Source: an uncultured Rhodobacterales bacterium
Lineage (GTDB): Bacteria; Pseudomonadota; Alphaproteobacteria; Rhodobacterales; Rhodobacteraceae
DNA length: 64,000 nt
Reading direction: 5' to 3'
NCBI GenBank assembly: GCA_903873585.1
Contig: CAIQOV010000014.1
Coordinates: 1 to 64,000, forward strand
A program made the position numbers and the translations under genes. The notes under the pieces were generated by a model that saw only the letters and a program-made list of their open reading frames with translations, did not search any database and was not told the origin of the DNA. Shown in pieces: positions 8,853 to 18,275 of the stretch. Numbering within the stretch: position 1 is the first letter of the stretch; every line of letters starts with the position of its first letter.

Positions 8853-8983
8853 GATCGCCCCTTAGATGCCCGCGCGCACCATGAAAGCGTCCGAGGGCGT
8901 GCGCAAGGGCTGGGATGCCCTTTGCAAAAGCTGTCCGGCAGGGTCTATTACGGCGCAACATTCGCGATTCCAAAGGGGCTGTC

Positions 8984-10645
8984 ATGACCACCACCGACCT
9001 GTTGCGCAAAGCGCCCTTTGGCTTGGACCAAGCGGCGATGGATTGGGTGGTTGCCACCAAGGCCCAAATGACGCTGGCCGAAAAGATCGGGCAGTTGTTT
9101 GTCTTTCATTCGATGGGCCAAGACCCTGATGAGTTGGCGCGGTTGGCCCAACTGAAACCTGCGGGCATCACGCGCAATTTCTCGGCCGATGTGGCCTATG
9201 AGGCGCAGTTCATCGACACCCTACAGGCTACGGCCAAAGTGCCCCTGTTCATCTCGGCCGATCTTGAGGGCAGCCGGATGTCTTTGCCCCTTGGCACCGA
9301 AGTGCCCAATCCGCTGGCACTGGCTGCGGTGAATGATGTGCAAGCCAGCCGCACCATCGCCCGCATCATGGCGCAAGAGGCGCGGGCCATCGGGATCAAC
9401 TGGTCGTTCACGCCGGTGATTGACATCAACCACGCCTTTCGCAGCGCCATTGTCGCAACGCGCGGCTTTGGGTCGTCGGTTGATGCGATTGAAGCGCAAG
9501 CCCTTGCCCAGATTGATGAATTTCAGTCAGTAGGCGTTGCAGCCACCGTCAAACATTGGCCCGGTGAAGGCTATGACGACCGTGATCAGCATTTGGTCAC
9601 CACGATCAACCCGCTGTCGATGCCCGAATGGGAGGCGCATTTTGGCCGCCTTTACCGTGCCGCCATTGCCCAAGGGGTCATGTCGGTTATGTCGGCGCAT
9701 ATCGCCTTGCCCGCCTTCATTCTGGCGCAAAACCCTGATGCCGGGGTCGAGGCGTATCGCCCCGCCGCCGTGTCGCGGGCGCTAAACCTTGATCTTTTGC
9801 GCGGGCAGTTGGGCTTTAACGGGCTGATTGTGTCGGATGCCACACCGATGGCGGGCTTTGGCTCTTGGGCGTCGCGCGATGAAATGTTGCCTGAAGTGAT
9901 CGAAAACGGCTGCGACATCATCTTGTTTTCGCGCGATGCGGCGGCGGATGTGGCGTTGATTACGGCAGCGGTCAGTGATGGGCGCATCAGCGCTGCGCGG
10001 CTGGATGAAGCCTTGACGCGCATATTGGGGCTAAAGGCTTGGGCGGGGCTGCACAAAGGCGCGCCTAAGGTGAACAAGGCCGCATTGGCGCGGGCTGAAA
10101 ATGCGGTGGCCGCACAGGAAATCACCCAACGCGCGCCGACCTTGGTGAAGGATGTGCAGGGGCTGTTGCCGCTGTCGGTTGCCAAGCACAAGCGGGTCTT
10201 GGTGGTGACGTCGGGCATCGTGGTGCCCTTCTTCCCCCAGCCCATCCCGTTTGATCTGCCCGATATGCTGCAAGCCGAAGGCTTTGAGGTGACGCTGCAC
10301 ACCGCAGGCACACAGCCTTCGGCTAAGGATTACGACCTGATGATCTATCTTTTCGGCGAAGAAACCCTGCTAACGCGGGGGCGGATCTTCCTTGATTGGC
10401 TTAAGATCACCGGCAATTTTGGTGCAGCTATGGCGCGCCATTGGCATGAGATTCCAACCCTGATGGTGTCGTTTGGCTATCCCTACTACCTTTATGATGC
10501 CCCCCGCGCGCCGACTTACGTGAACGCCTATGCCACGATGCCCACGATGCAGCGCGCCGTGGTCGAGTGTTTGTTGGGCCGCAAGCCGTGGAACACGCAT
10601 AGCCCCGTCGATGCGTTTTGCGGCCTGCCTGACGCGCGGTATTAA
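8984..10645 (+). CDS. glycoside hydrolase family 3 (beta-N-acetylhexosaminidase-like)
   Basis: A 553-residue GH3 enzyme with the TIM-barrel domain (about 25-350) and a C-terminal alpha/beta domain. KHWPGEGYDDRDQH (190-203) matches the NagZ-type K-H-x-P-G-x-G...D-x-H loop carrying the acid/base His-Asp dyad, and LIVSDATPMAG supplies the nucleophile (Asp285). This favours beta-N-acetylglucosaminidase over beta-glucosidase. There is no signal peptide, so a cytoplasmic role such as peptidoglycan or chitin-oligomer recycling is likely. The start ATG at 8984 follows AAAGGGG; the track start at 8915 is 23 codons too long. NagZ of Gram-negatives is about 340 residues, so this longer two-domain form resembles Bacillus NagZ/Nag3. 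Confidence 0.85.
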   Translation: MTTTDLLRKAPFGLDQAAMDWVVATKAQMTLAEKIGQLFVFHSMGQDPDELARLAQLKPAGITRNFSADVAYEAQFIDTLQATAKVPLFISADLEGSRMSLPLGTEVPNPLALAAVNDVQASRTIARIMAQEARAIGINWSFTPVIDINHAFRSAIVATRGFGSSVDAIEAQALAQIDEFQSVGVAATVKHWPGEGYDDRDQHLVTTINPLSMPEWEAHFGRLYRAAIAQGVMSVMSAHIALPAFILAQNPDAGVEAYRPAAVSRALNLDLLRGQLGFNGLIVSDATPMAGFGSWASRDEMLPEVIENGCDIILFSRDAAADVALITAAVSDGRISAARLDEALTRILGLKAWAGLHKGAPKVNKAALARAENAVAAQEITQRAPTLVKDVQGLLPLSVAKHKRVLVVTSGIVVPFFPQPIPFDLPDMLQAEGFEVTLHTAGTQPSAKDYDLMIYLFGEETLLTRGRIFLDWLKITGNFGAAMARHWHEIPTLMVSFGYPYYLYDAPRAPTYVNAYATMPTMQRAVVECLLGRKPWNTHSPVDAFCGLPDARY

Positions 10646-10652
10646 GGGGGCG

Positions 10653-11351
10653 TTATACCGAGACTTCGGCCCGCAACGCCTCTTGCGGGATCTGCGCGCG
10701 TGATCCGTGCAGGGCCACGGCCCCGCGCCGCAGCACATAGAACTGGTCGGCCAAGGCGTAAGCAAAGTCGAAATACTGTTCGACCAGAACGATCGCGATG
10801 TCGCCCTTGGACTTAAGGTATTCGATCACGCGCCCGATTTGCTGGATGATGTTGGGCTGAATGCCCTCGGTCGGTTCATCCAGCAGCAAGACGCGGGGCT
10901 GCATGATCATGGCGCGCGCGATGGCCAGTTGCTGTTGCTGCCCGCCCGACAAATCGCCCCCCCGTCTGCGGGTCATGTCGGCCAAGACGGGGAACAGGTC
11001 ATAGATTTCATCGGGGATCTTGTGAGCTGATTTGGGCAGCAAGGCAAAGCCGGTTTCCAGATTTTCCCTCACCGTCAGCAAGGGAAAGATCATGCGGCCC
11101 TGCGGCACCACGGCCACCCCGCGCGCGGCCATGTCTTGGGGGCGCAAGCGGCCAAGGCTTTCGCCGTTCAAGATCACCTCGCCGCCTGATCGGATATGCG
11201 TGCCCGCCAGCGCCTTGAGCAGGCTGGTTTTGCCCACACCGTTTGTGCCCATGACACAGGTAACCTCGCCCAGTTTGGCTTCAAAATCAATCCCGTGCAG
11301 GATTTGGCTGCCACCGTAGTGCAGCGTTAGGCCCTTGGTTTGCAGCATCAT
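10653..11351 (-). CDS. urtE: urea ABC transporter ATPase UrtE
   Basis: A 232-residue ABC ATPase of the LivF class. Walker A is GTNGVGKTSLL (about 35-42), signature LSGGQQQQLAIARA and Walker B VLLLDEPTEGIQPNII, the last a stretch typical of UrtE. It energises uptake of urea through UrtB/UrtC. It is the last gene of urtABCDE; its start overlaps the urtD stop by four bases. It converges with the GH3 gene with only seven bases between stops, leaving no room for a separate terminator. Confidence 0.96.
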   Translation of the reverse strand: MMLQTKGLTLHYGGSQILHGIDFEAKLGEVTCVMGTNGVGKTSLLKALAGTHIRSGGEVILNGESLGRLRPQDMAARGVAVVPQGRMIFPLLTVRENLETGFALLPKSAHKIPDEIYDLFPVLADMTRRRGGDLSGGQQQQLAIARAMIMQPRVLLLDEPTEGIQPNIIQQIGRVIEYLKSKGDIAIVLVEQYFDFAYALADQFYVLRRGAVALHGSRAQIPQEALRAEVSV

Positions 11352-12091
11352 CCCCGCCCCAGATAAACGTCGATCACATCAGGATTCTTGGTCACATGGT
11401 CAAGCGAGCCTTCGGCCAGAACCGACCCTTCGTGCAGCACGGTGACGCGGCACCCTAGGCGGCGCACAAAGTCCATGTCGTGTTCCACCACCACGACAGC
11501 CCGCGTGCGCGCGATGTCAACCAGCATGGCGGTGGTTTGTTCGCGTTCGGCCAAGGTCATGCCTGCGGCGGGTTCATCGACCAGCAACAGGCGCGGTTCT
11601 TGGGCCAGCAGCATGGCAATTTCCAGCCATTGTTTTTGCCCGTGCGATAATTCCCCCGCCTTGCGGCTTAGGTGATCGGCCAGCCCCACGTTTTGGGCCA
11701 GCGCGTCCACCCGCCCGCGACCGGCGGCGGACAGCACAAAGAAAAGGGCGGCAAAAGGCCCACGCTTGGATTTCAGCGCCAAGATCAGGTTTTCGGCCAC
11801 GCTTTGGTCTTCAAACACCGTTGGCCGCTGAAACTTGCGCCCGATGCCAGCACGCGCAATCGCGGCTTCGGACATTTTTAGCAAGGATTGCCCCTTTTCG
11901 CCCCACAGCACCGTGCCGGAATCTGGTTTGGTCTTGCCGGTGACAATATCCAAAAAGGTGGTCTTGCCCGCCCCGTTCGGCCCGATGATGGCGCGCAACT
12001 CGGCCGGACCGATGGAAAACGACAGGTTGGTGATGGCCTTGAACCCGTCAAAGCTGACCGATACGCCCGAAACTTCTAACAACGCGCTCAT
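11348..12091 (-). CDS. urtD: urea ABC transporter ATPase UrtD
   Basis: A 247-residue ABC ATPase of the LivG class. Walker A GPNGAGKTTFLDI is near residue 40, the signature is the Urt-typical LSHGQKQWLEIAMLL rather than LSGGQ, and Walker B is LLLVDEPAAGM. It pairs with UrtE on the cytoplasmic face of the UrtBC channel. Start and stop overlap both neighbours by four bases, so the set is translationally coupled. Confidence 0.96.
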   Translation of the reverse strand: MSALLEVSGVSVSFDGFKAITNLSFSIGPAELRAIIGPNGAGKTTFLDIVTGKTKPDSGTVLWGEKGQSLLKMSEAAIARAGIGRKFQRPTVFEDQSVAENLILALKSKRGPFAALFFVLSAAGRGRVDALAQNVGLADHLSRKAGELSHGQKQWLEIAMLLAQEPRLLLVDEPAAGMTLAEREQTTAMLVDIARTRAVVVVEHDMDFVRRLGCRVTVLHEGSVLAEGSLDHVTKNPDVIDVYLGRG

Positions 12092-13410
12092 TCCACCGCC
12101 TCTTGCTCTTGCAAAGCGCCCTCGGCTGGCCCCAAGGGCGCGCCCTTGCGGTTGGGCGTGTGCAGGCCCAAGGCGCGGTCAAACAGCCCGCCGATGCCTT
12201 TGGGGGCCAACAGCGTGACCGCCACAAACGACAGGCCCAGCAGCACTTGCCACCAATCCACCCAGTCGATGGTGTAAAAGCCCAAAGGCACCGCAGGCGC
12301 GCGCCCACCTGTGAACCACGACGACAGCAGCGACACAAACGCCGCCCCGATCACCGCGCCGTAAAGCCGCCCCCGCCCGCCGATGGCGACCCAAACCGCA
12401 AGGTAGATTGACGCGATGGGGGCAAGTTCTGCGGGGTTGATGATGCCCGCCTGCGGATAATACAGCGCCCCCGCCAGCGCGCAGATCACCGCCGTCAGGG
12501 TAAAGACGAACAGCTTATACACCTCGACCGGATAGCCCAAAAACCGCACCCGCGCCTCGTCATCACGAATGGCGCGCAGGACCGATCCGAACTTGCCCGA
12601 GATGATCCACGTCAGGCCCAGATAGGCCAGCGCTAAAGCGAGGGCAGAGGCCCAAAAGAACCAGATCGACAGAACGTCTTGAGTAACAGCGCCCAACCCC
12701 GGCACGTTTTGCAACCCCGACAACCCGTTGTTGCCCCGCAACCCGCTGTCGTTTTGAAACAGATACAGCGACAGCGCCAAGGTCATGGCTTGGGTCAGGA
12801 TCGACAGGTAAACCCCCGTGACGCGGCTGCGAAAGGCCAGCCAGCCAAAGACCAGCGCCAGAAGGCCCGGCACCGCGACAACCAGCGCCAGTTGCAGGGG
12901 CAACGAATAGGCAAAGCCCCAGATCCACGGCATATCCGACCCGCCGACCACGCCGAAAATCTGGGTCGCAACGCCCTGCGCCACCTCTGTCGCGGTGGCA
13001 GGGATCGGGGCCGAGGACAGGGCCTGCACCACGATCTCTTCGGTGCGCGCATACATCAGCCATTGGCCGATCATATAGCCGCCAAGCGCAAAAAACGCCA
13101 TGTGCCCTAGCGACAAAATGCCGGTGTAGCCCCACACGATATCCATCGCCAAAGCAGCTAAGCACAGGCACAGCGTCTTGCCCAAGGTCTTAACGAACGA
13201 TGTCGACATCTCCCCCAAACCAAAGGCGGGGCTTAAGAGTGTCACCGCCACACTCAGGATCACCAGCACAGCCAGAACCCAAAATGTTGAGGGCAAACGG
13301 CTAAGGCGGCGGGTGGCCAAGATGCGGGGGCCAGACCCCGCACCGCCGGAGTGTTTAGACCCTGATGAACGGGCGGGGATTTGGTCGAAGGGATGTGTCA
13401 TATCAGTCAC
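12088..13410 (-). CDS. urtC: urea ABC transporter permease UrtC
   Basis: A 440-residue LivM-class permease with about ten membrane helices. After a roughly 30-residue polar N-terminus the core contains ALAMDIVWGYTGILSLGHMAFFALGGY and the branched-chain-type loop RAIRDDEARVRFLGY. The length is longer than LivM, as usual for UrtC because of an extra periplasmic loop (residues 115-165). It forms the translocation pore with UrtB. It overlaps urtB by eight bases upstream and urtD by four downstream. Confidence 0.95.
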   Translation of the reverse strand: MTDMTHPFDQIPARSSGSKHSGGAGSGPRILATRRLSRLPSTFWVLAVLVILSVAVTLLSPAFGLGEMSTSFVKTLGKTLCLCLAALAMDIVWGYTGILSLGHMAFFALGGYMIGQWLMYARTEEIVVQALSSAPIPATATEVAQGVATQIFGVVGGSDMPWIWGFAYSLPLQLALVVAVPGLLALVFGWLAFRSRVTGVYLSILTQAMTLALSLYLFQNDSGLRGNNGLSGLQNVPGLGAVTQDVLSIWFFWASALALALAYLGLTWIISGKFGSVLRAIRDDEARVRFLGYPVEVYKLFVFTLTAVICALAGALYYPQAGIINPAELAPIASIYLAVWVAIGGRGRLYGAVIGAAFVSLLSSWFTGGRAPAVPLGFYTIDWVDWWQVLLGLSFVAVTLLAPKGIGGLFDRALGLHTPNRKGAPLGPAEGALQEQEAVE

Positions 13411-15337
13411 CTGCCGCGCGGCCCTTAAGGGCGATGATCCCGCGCGGGCGGAATTGGATGAAAAGGATGATGAAGAGGATCATATAGGTTTGGGCGGCCA
13501 AGGTGTTTGACGGGTTCAACCACTCAATCGCCTTTTGCAGCCCGCCGATCATGGTGGCGCCCGCCAAAGCGCCCCAGATATTGCCAACGCCGCCCACGAC
13601 CACAGTCATGAAGGATTGCACAATATAGTCGGTGCCAAGTTCTGACGTGACCTTGGCAAACAGTCCGATGGCCACCCCCGCGATGCCCGCTATGCCAGAA
13701 CCTAGGCCGAAGGTCAGCATATTGATGCGGTCGGGATTGATGCCCATCGACGCCGCCATAGCAGGGTTTTGCGTGACAGCGCGCACTTCTAGACCAAGGC
13801 GGGTGCGCTTCATCAGGTATAAGAAGAAGGCCAGAAACATCAGCGCCAAGGCGAAGATGGCAATGCGGATGTAGCTGATTGACAAGACATCGTTGAACGT
13901 CAGCGCCCCGTCCAGCCACGGCGGAGAGGTCAGCGGGCGGGCTTGGGTGCCGAAGATGTTCTTGAACAGCTGTTGCAAGGCAATCGAGATGCCAAAGGTG
14001 GCCAGCAAGGTTTCCAGCGGGCGTTTGTACAGATGGCGGATCACCAACCGTTCCAGCGCCACGCCTGCCGCGAAGGTCAGCGCGAAAGCCAAGGGAAAGG
14101 CGACGACCAGCGACGCCGTGTAACCCGGCACGATTTGCTGCACGACATAGCCGGTATAAGCGCCCATGGTGATGAACTCGCCGTGCGCCATGTTGATCAC
14201 GCCCATCACGCCAAAGGTGATGGCAAGACCGATGGCGGCCAGAAAGTAGATCGCGGCCAAAGATAACCCATCCAGCGTCAGGTCAGCCACCTGCATGGCC
14301 CCCACCGCAAGCGAGATTTTGGCCAAGGCGGCTTGGGCGGCGGTTGTCACGCTGCGGTTGGGTTCGGCATAGACTTCGTAAAACTGATGCGCTGCGATGG
14401 CCGCTGCCACTTCATCATCGGTTGCGGCGGTCGGCACGGTGCCTGCCGCTTCAAGGTCTGTATAGGCGCGGTCGCGGGCGGATTGGTCGGTTAGATCGGC
14501 CACGGGCACAGTGCCGACTTTGCCGTCAACAATATGTGCCGCGAGCGCTTTTTTCTGCGCTTCGTGGGTCAGGCGGGCAGGGGCTGCACCTGCGGTGACA
14601 AGCAGATCATAGGCGTCAGCCGCCGCCAGATCATGGCCCGGATGCAGGGTGCGGGCGATGTTCAACTGGCTTGCGTCACCTGCGCTGGCCACAAGGGTTG
14701 TGGCAAGCAAGGGGTTCAACGCGCCGCGCAGATCAAGCCCAAGGTCAGCGCCAAAGCTTGCGATGGCTGCAACACGCGCCGCAGGGTCGGGGTCAAAGCG
14801 CAGGATCAAAAGCCGCTCTAGCCGCTGCTTTTGCGCCTTCAACTGCGGGTCGGTTTCGGTTTGAACTGAAGCGCGCAGAGGGGCCAGACTTTCGGCCTTG
14901 GGGTCTTGCGCGATAGAGTCCAGCGCTTGGGCGCGGCGCTGCGGGTCGGGGTCCGACAGGGTAAATTGCACCAAAGCCGAGGCGATCAGCCCGCGCACGC
15001 CGGCGTTGGGTTTCAATTCTGTAATCTCAGCCTTGGGGGCAGTGCCCGCATCAGCCCCCGTCAGATCGGTCAGGGCATAGCCTGCCGCATCGGGGGCCAA
15101 CACGAAGAACGCCTTGTCGGATTTGCGCTGGCCAAGCGCCTTGTTCCCCCACGCTTCCAACAGCTTTGCGGCCATCGGGTCGCCCGAGGCGGCAAGATCG
15201 GCAATCACCGGCCCGATGGTTTGGCGCGAGGGTTTGGCCAAATCCGCCGCATGGGCGTTGGCAATCTGGGCCACGGTGTCAGCATGGGTTTGCAGGCCAA
15301 AGCAGGCCAGTAAAACGGCAAGAAATAGGGCGCGCAT
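13403..15337 (-). CDS. urtB: urea ABC transporter permease UrtB with N-terminal periplasmic domain
   Basis: A 644-residue two-part protein. Residues 1-20 form a signal peptide (MRALFLAVLLACFGLQTHA), residues about 21-345 an Ala-rich helical extracytoplasmic domain with HEAT-like repetition, and residues 350-644 the LivH-type permease (LAAIYFLAAIGLAITFGVMGVINMAHGEF). The N-terminal extension is known in proteobacterial UrtB; its job is unclear. At 644 residues it is at the long end for the family. It lies 63 bases after urtA, long enough for a processing or attenuation site that would keep binding protein in excess. Confidence 0.94.
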   Translation of the reverse strand: MRALFLAVLLACFGLQTHADTVAQIANAHAADLAKPSRQTIGPVIADLAASGDPMAAKLLEAWGNKALGQRKSDKAFFVLAPDAAGYALTDLTGADAGTAPKAEITELKPNAGVRGLIASALVQFTLSDPDPQRRAQALDSIAQDPKAESLAPLRASVQTETDPQLKAQKQRLERLLILRFDPDPAARVAAIASFGADLGLDLRGALNPLLATTLVASAGDASQLNIARTLHPGHDLAAADAYDLLVTAGAAPARLTHEAQKKALAAHIVDGKVGTVPVADLTDQSARDRAYTDLEAAGTVPTAATDDEVAAAIAAHQFYEVYAEPNRSVTTAAQAALAKISLAVGAMQVADLTLDGLSLAAIYFLAAIGLAITFGVMGVINMAHGEFITMGAYTGYVVQQIVPGYTASLVVAFPLAFALTFAAGVALERLVIRHLYKRPLETLLATFGISIALQQLFKNIFGTQARPLTSPPWLDGALTFNDVLSISYIRIAIFALALMFLAFFLYLMKRTRLGLEVRAVTQNPAMAASMGINPDRINMLTFGLGSGIAGIAGVAIGLFAKVTSELGTDYIVQSFMTVVVGGVGNIWGALAGATMIGGLQKAIEWLNPSNTLAAQTYMILFIILFIQFRPRGIIALKGRAAGD

Positions 15338-15400
15338 CGGGGAACCTTGGGTTTGGAGGGGCCAGCCTTGGCCCCCCCAGTGAAATGAAAACGGCTGCGA

Positions 15401-16696
15401 TCAGTAGTTAGAGGTCAACTGGACGCAGGTTTTGGTTTCTTTGTTGTACATGCCGCATTTCAGGTCTTTCCAATCCGACTCCAGCACAGCCGACTCGGGC
15501 AGATAGTCTGTCCACGCATCGCCGGGGACCGGTTCGGTCTGGCTGATGATGTCAAACTGGCCATCGGCACGGATTTCGCCGATCAGCACCGGCTTGGTCA
15601 GGTGGTGGTTGGGCAGCATCTCGGCGACAGTGCCAGTCAGGTTGGGGAACTTCTGGCCGATCATCGCATCAGACACCGCATCCACATCAACCGTGCCTGC
15701 GGCTGTCACCGCGTTCACCCACATATTAAAGCCGATGTAATGGGCTTCCATCGGGTCGTTGGTGGTGCGTTTGTCGTTCTTGGTATAGGCGTGCCACTGG
15801 TCGATCCACGCTTTGTTTTCCGGCACATCCGCGCTTTCGAAATAGTTCCAAGCGGCCAAGTGACCCACGAGGTTCGAGGTATCAAGCCCCGACAACTCCT
15901 CTTCGCCAACCGAAAAGGCGCAGACGGGCAGGGTGTCGGCCTTAACGCCAGCGGCCGCGAGTTCTTTGTAAAAGCCGATGTTCGCATCGCCGTTGATTGT
16001 CGACAAAACGCCAACCTTCTTGCCATCAGCGCCCAAAGCCACCACGTCAGACACGATCTTGGACCAATCCGAATGGCCAAAGGGCGTGTAGTTGACGAAG
16101 ATGTCTTCTTTGGCGATGCCCTTCGAAATCAGATAGGCTTCCAAGATGTTGTTCGTCGTGCGCGGGTAAACATAATCGGTGCCCAAAAGCGCGAATTTCT
16201 GGATGCCCAGTTCGTTCAGGTAATAATCGGTCGCGGGAATCGCCTGTTGGTTCGGCGCAGCCCCCGTGTAGAACACGTTCTTGGACGATTCTTCGCCCTC
16301 ATATTGCACGGGGTAGAACAGCAAGCCGTTCAACTCTTCAATCACCGGCAGCACCGATTTGCGCGAAACGGAAGTCCAGCAGCCAAACATCACGGCGACT
16401 TTGTCGACCGTCAGCAATTCGCGGGCCTTTTCGGCAAACAGCGGCCAGTCAGAGGCGGGGTCAACCACCACGGCTTCCAGCTTCTTGCCCAAAACGCCGC
16501 CCTTGGCGTTTTGCGCGTCAATCAGCATCAGCATCGTGTCTTTCAGCGTGGTTTCCGAAATGGCCATGGTGCCAGACAGCGAATGCAAAACGCCGATCTT
16601 GATCGTGTCTTCCGAGGCAAAGACCGGACGGGTCAAAAGCGGGGCGGCAAAGGCGGCGACGCCTGTGGCCAAAAGCATGCGGCGAGATAGTTTCAT
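15401..16696 (-). CDS. urtA: urea ABC transporter substrate-binding protein UrtA
   Basis: A 431-residue periplasmic binding protein of the Leu/Ile/Val-binding superfamily, UrtA branch (SEDTIKIGVLHSLSGTMAISE is its mature start). The leader MKLSRRMLLATGVAAFAAP has a twin-arginine-like SRR and an AxA-type cleavage site near residue 27, so Tat export is possible. The track start at 16831 adds 45 unlikely residues; ATG 16696 is preceded by an AAAGGG site. It captures urea, and short-chain amides in some species, for UrtBCDE. A near-consensus NtrC box lies 80 bases upstream. Urease genes are not in this window. Confidence 0.95.
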   Translation of the reverse strand: MKLSRRMLLATGVAAFAAPLLTRPVFASEDTIKIGVLHSLSGTMAISETTLKDTMLMLIDAQNAKGGVLGKKLEAVVVDPASDWPLFAEKARELLTVDKVAVMFGCWTSVSRKSVLPVIEELNGLLFYPVQYEGEESSKNVFYTGAAPNQQAIPATDYYLNELGIQKFALLGTDYVYPRTTNNILEAYLISKGIAKEDIFVNYTPFGHSDWSKIVSDVVALGADGKKVGVLSTINGDANIGFYKELAAAGVKADTLPVCAFSVGEEELSGLDTSNLVGHLAAWNYFESADVPENKAWIDQWHAYTKNDKRTTNDPMEAHYIGFNMWVNAVTAAGTVDVDAVSDAMIGQKFPNLTGTVAEMLPNHHLTKPVLIGEIRADGQFDIISQTEPVPGDAWTDYLPESAVLESDWKDLKCGMYNKETKTCVQLTSNY

Positions 16697-16775
16697 GGGT
16701 CTAGTCCCTTTTTGGGCTGCCACTGGCCCTTTCCAAGCGGAAAGGAACCACCCATATTGGGCGGGCAGCGTATGT

Positions 16776-16792
16776 TGCACCCGTGCGGTGGG
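16776..16792. promoter_or_regulatory. NtrC-like box upstream of urtA
   Basis: TGCACC-CGTGC-GGTGGG matches 10 of 12 positions of the NtrC consensus TGCACC-N5-GGTGCA. It lies 80 bases upstream of the urtA start. Urea uptake genes are classically under nitrogen control, and in Rhodobacter capsulatus NtrC can activate sigma-70 promoters, so absence of an obvious -24/-12 element does not argue against it. Binding is inferred. Confidence 0.5.
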
Positions 16793-17122
16793 GGCTGGGT
16801 TCCAAAACAGGTCGCCACCGCACATCTTCACCCCGAGATCACCCGAGTGACTTCACAAGGCCGAATGTCGCGCGCCCCTGCAACGCTGCGCCGGTCGTAG
16901 CTTTAGGCTAACAGCGCATTTGCCTGAGAATTGAGCGGAAATTCATGCCGCAGCGCAGAAATTGAGCATGACACGCGCCGAATGGGGCAGGGCATGGCGC
17001 AAAGTGCATCAATTCTGGCGGAATCGCGGTGTTTGAACCCTTGACCGGCTCTTTCGTTGTCCATCGCCCCGTCTGGGGAATGAGATTCCAAAAACACGAC
17101 AAAAAAGACCGTTATTATTCCT

Positions 17123-17152
17123 TTGCAATACACGACAGACTGTGTCGATAAT
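17123..17152 (+). promoter_or_regulatory. candidate sigma-70 promoter of sbp-cysTWA
   Basis: TTGCAA, an 18-base spacer and GATAAT lie about 88 bases before the sbp start. The spacer holds a small inverted repeat CGACA-GACTG-TGTCG (17133-17147) that could be an operator for a sulfur regulator; it does not match a consensus I know. Confidence 0.4.
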
Positions 17153-17239
17153 AAGGGGTAATCAGGGCCAAAGCGCGGGGAAGGCAAGTGTTACGCCGCC
17201 GAAACTGCCAAAGGCCCCCATGTTCGAAAGGAACGACCG

Positions 17240-18268
17240 ATGCTGACAAAGATCAAACAGGCTGGACAGACCTTGGCCCAAGGTGGCCTTTTGGCCGCTG
17301 CGGTGGCGGGTGTCTTTGCCTTTGGCGCGGCCCCGCAAACGGTGCAGGCGCAAACGCTGCTGAACGTCAGCTATGATCCGACGCGCGAGTTGTACGAAGA
17401 CATCGACAAGGCTTTCGTCGACTTCTGGGTCGCGCAAGGCAATCCCGCGCCTGAAATTCAAGCCTCGCATGGCGGATCAGGCGCACAGGCCCGCGCGGTG
17501 ATCGAAGGGTTGGACGCGCAAGTTGTCACCCTTGCCTTGGCCGCCGACATCGACAAAATCGCCAAAGAGGGCAAGTTGCCCGCTGATTGGCAAAGCAAAC
17601 TGCCGCACAATGCCTCTCCTTACACCTCGACCATCGTATTCTTGGTGCGCCACGGCAACCCCAAGGGGATCAAGGATTGGGGCGATCTGGTGAAGGACGG
17701 CGTGGAAGTGATCACCCCCAACCCCAAAACCTCTGGCGGGGCGCGGTGGAACTATCTGGCGGCTTGGGCTTGGGCGGAAAAGAACGGGCAAGACCCGCAG
17801 GCGTTTGTGAAGTCGCTGTATGAACACGTTCCCGTGCTCGACAAAGGCGCGCGCGATGCCACCACCACCTTCACCCAGCGCGAAATCGGCGATGTTCTGC
17901 TGGCTTGGGAGAATGAGGCTTACTTGGCGCAAAAAGAACTTGGCGCTGATGCCTTTGACATCATCGTCCCGTCAATCTCGGTTCTGGCCGAACCCCCCGT
18001 TGCTGTGGTGGAAGCCAACATCCATGACGATGCGCAGCGCAAACTGGCCGATGCCTATCTGAACTTCCTGTATACAACTGAAGCCCAAGCGATCATCTTC
18101 AAGGATTTCTACCGTGGCTGGGATACATCCAAGGCTGATCCGGCCGATGTGGCGCGCTTCCCCAAGCTTGAGCTGGTCGATATCGCCCACTTTGGCGGCT
18201 GGGCCAAGGTTCAGAAAGAACAATTCGCCGATGGCGGGGTGTTCGACCAAATCTACACGGCGAAATGA
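17240..18268 (+). CDS. sbp: sulfate ABC transporter substrate-binding protein
   Basis: A 342-residue periplasmic sulfate or thiosulfate binding protein (Sbp/CysP). The signal peptide ends near [22 protein letters not shown], which is the family-typical mature start, and the conserved [20 protein letters not shown] sulfate-loop region follows at about residue 74. The ATG at 17240 has a GAAAGGAACGA site. It begins the sbp-cysT-cysW-cysA operon; the next start is seven bases after the stop. The sequence does not separate a sulfate from a thiosulfate preference. Confidence 0.95.
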   Translation: MLTKIKQAGQTLAQGGLLAAAVAGVFAFGAAPQTVQAQTLLNVSYDPTRELYEDIDKAFVDFWVAQGNPAPEIQASHGGSGAQARAVIEGLDAQVVTLALAADIDKIAKEGKLPADWQSKLPHNASPYTSTIVFLVRHGNPKGIKDWGDLVKDGVEVITPNPKTSGGARWNYLAAWAWAEKNGQDPQAFVKSLYEHVPVLDKGARDATTTFTQREIGDVLLAWENEAYLAQKELGADAFDIIVPSISVLAEPPVAVVEANIHDDAQRKLADAYLNFLYTTEAQAIIFKDFYRGWDTSKADPADVARFPKLELVDIAHFGGWAKVQKEQFADGGVFDQIYTAK

Positions 18269-18275
18269 CGCTGTG

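Larger units (their letters stand above)
16697..17239. other. divergent intergenic region, urtA / sbp
   Basis: This 543-base stretch separates the divergent urea and sulfate transport operons and I find no credible gene in it; the two minus-strand ORFs of 94 and 64 residues have no recognisable features. It holds an NtrC-like palindrome near urtA and a sigma-70-like promoter near sbp, listed separately. No clear sigma-54 promoter was found by eye in the urtA-proximal part. Confidence 0.6.

Noticed and set aside
16903-17187. 94-residue minus-strand ORF between urtA and sbp
   Set aside because: No recognisable domain, lies across the likely sbp promoter and has no good ribosome site.
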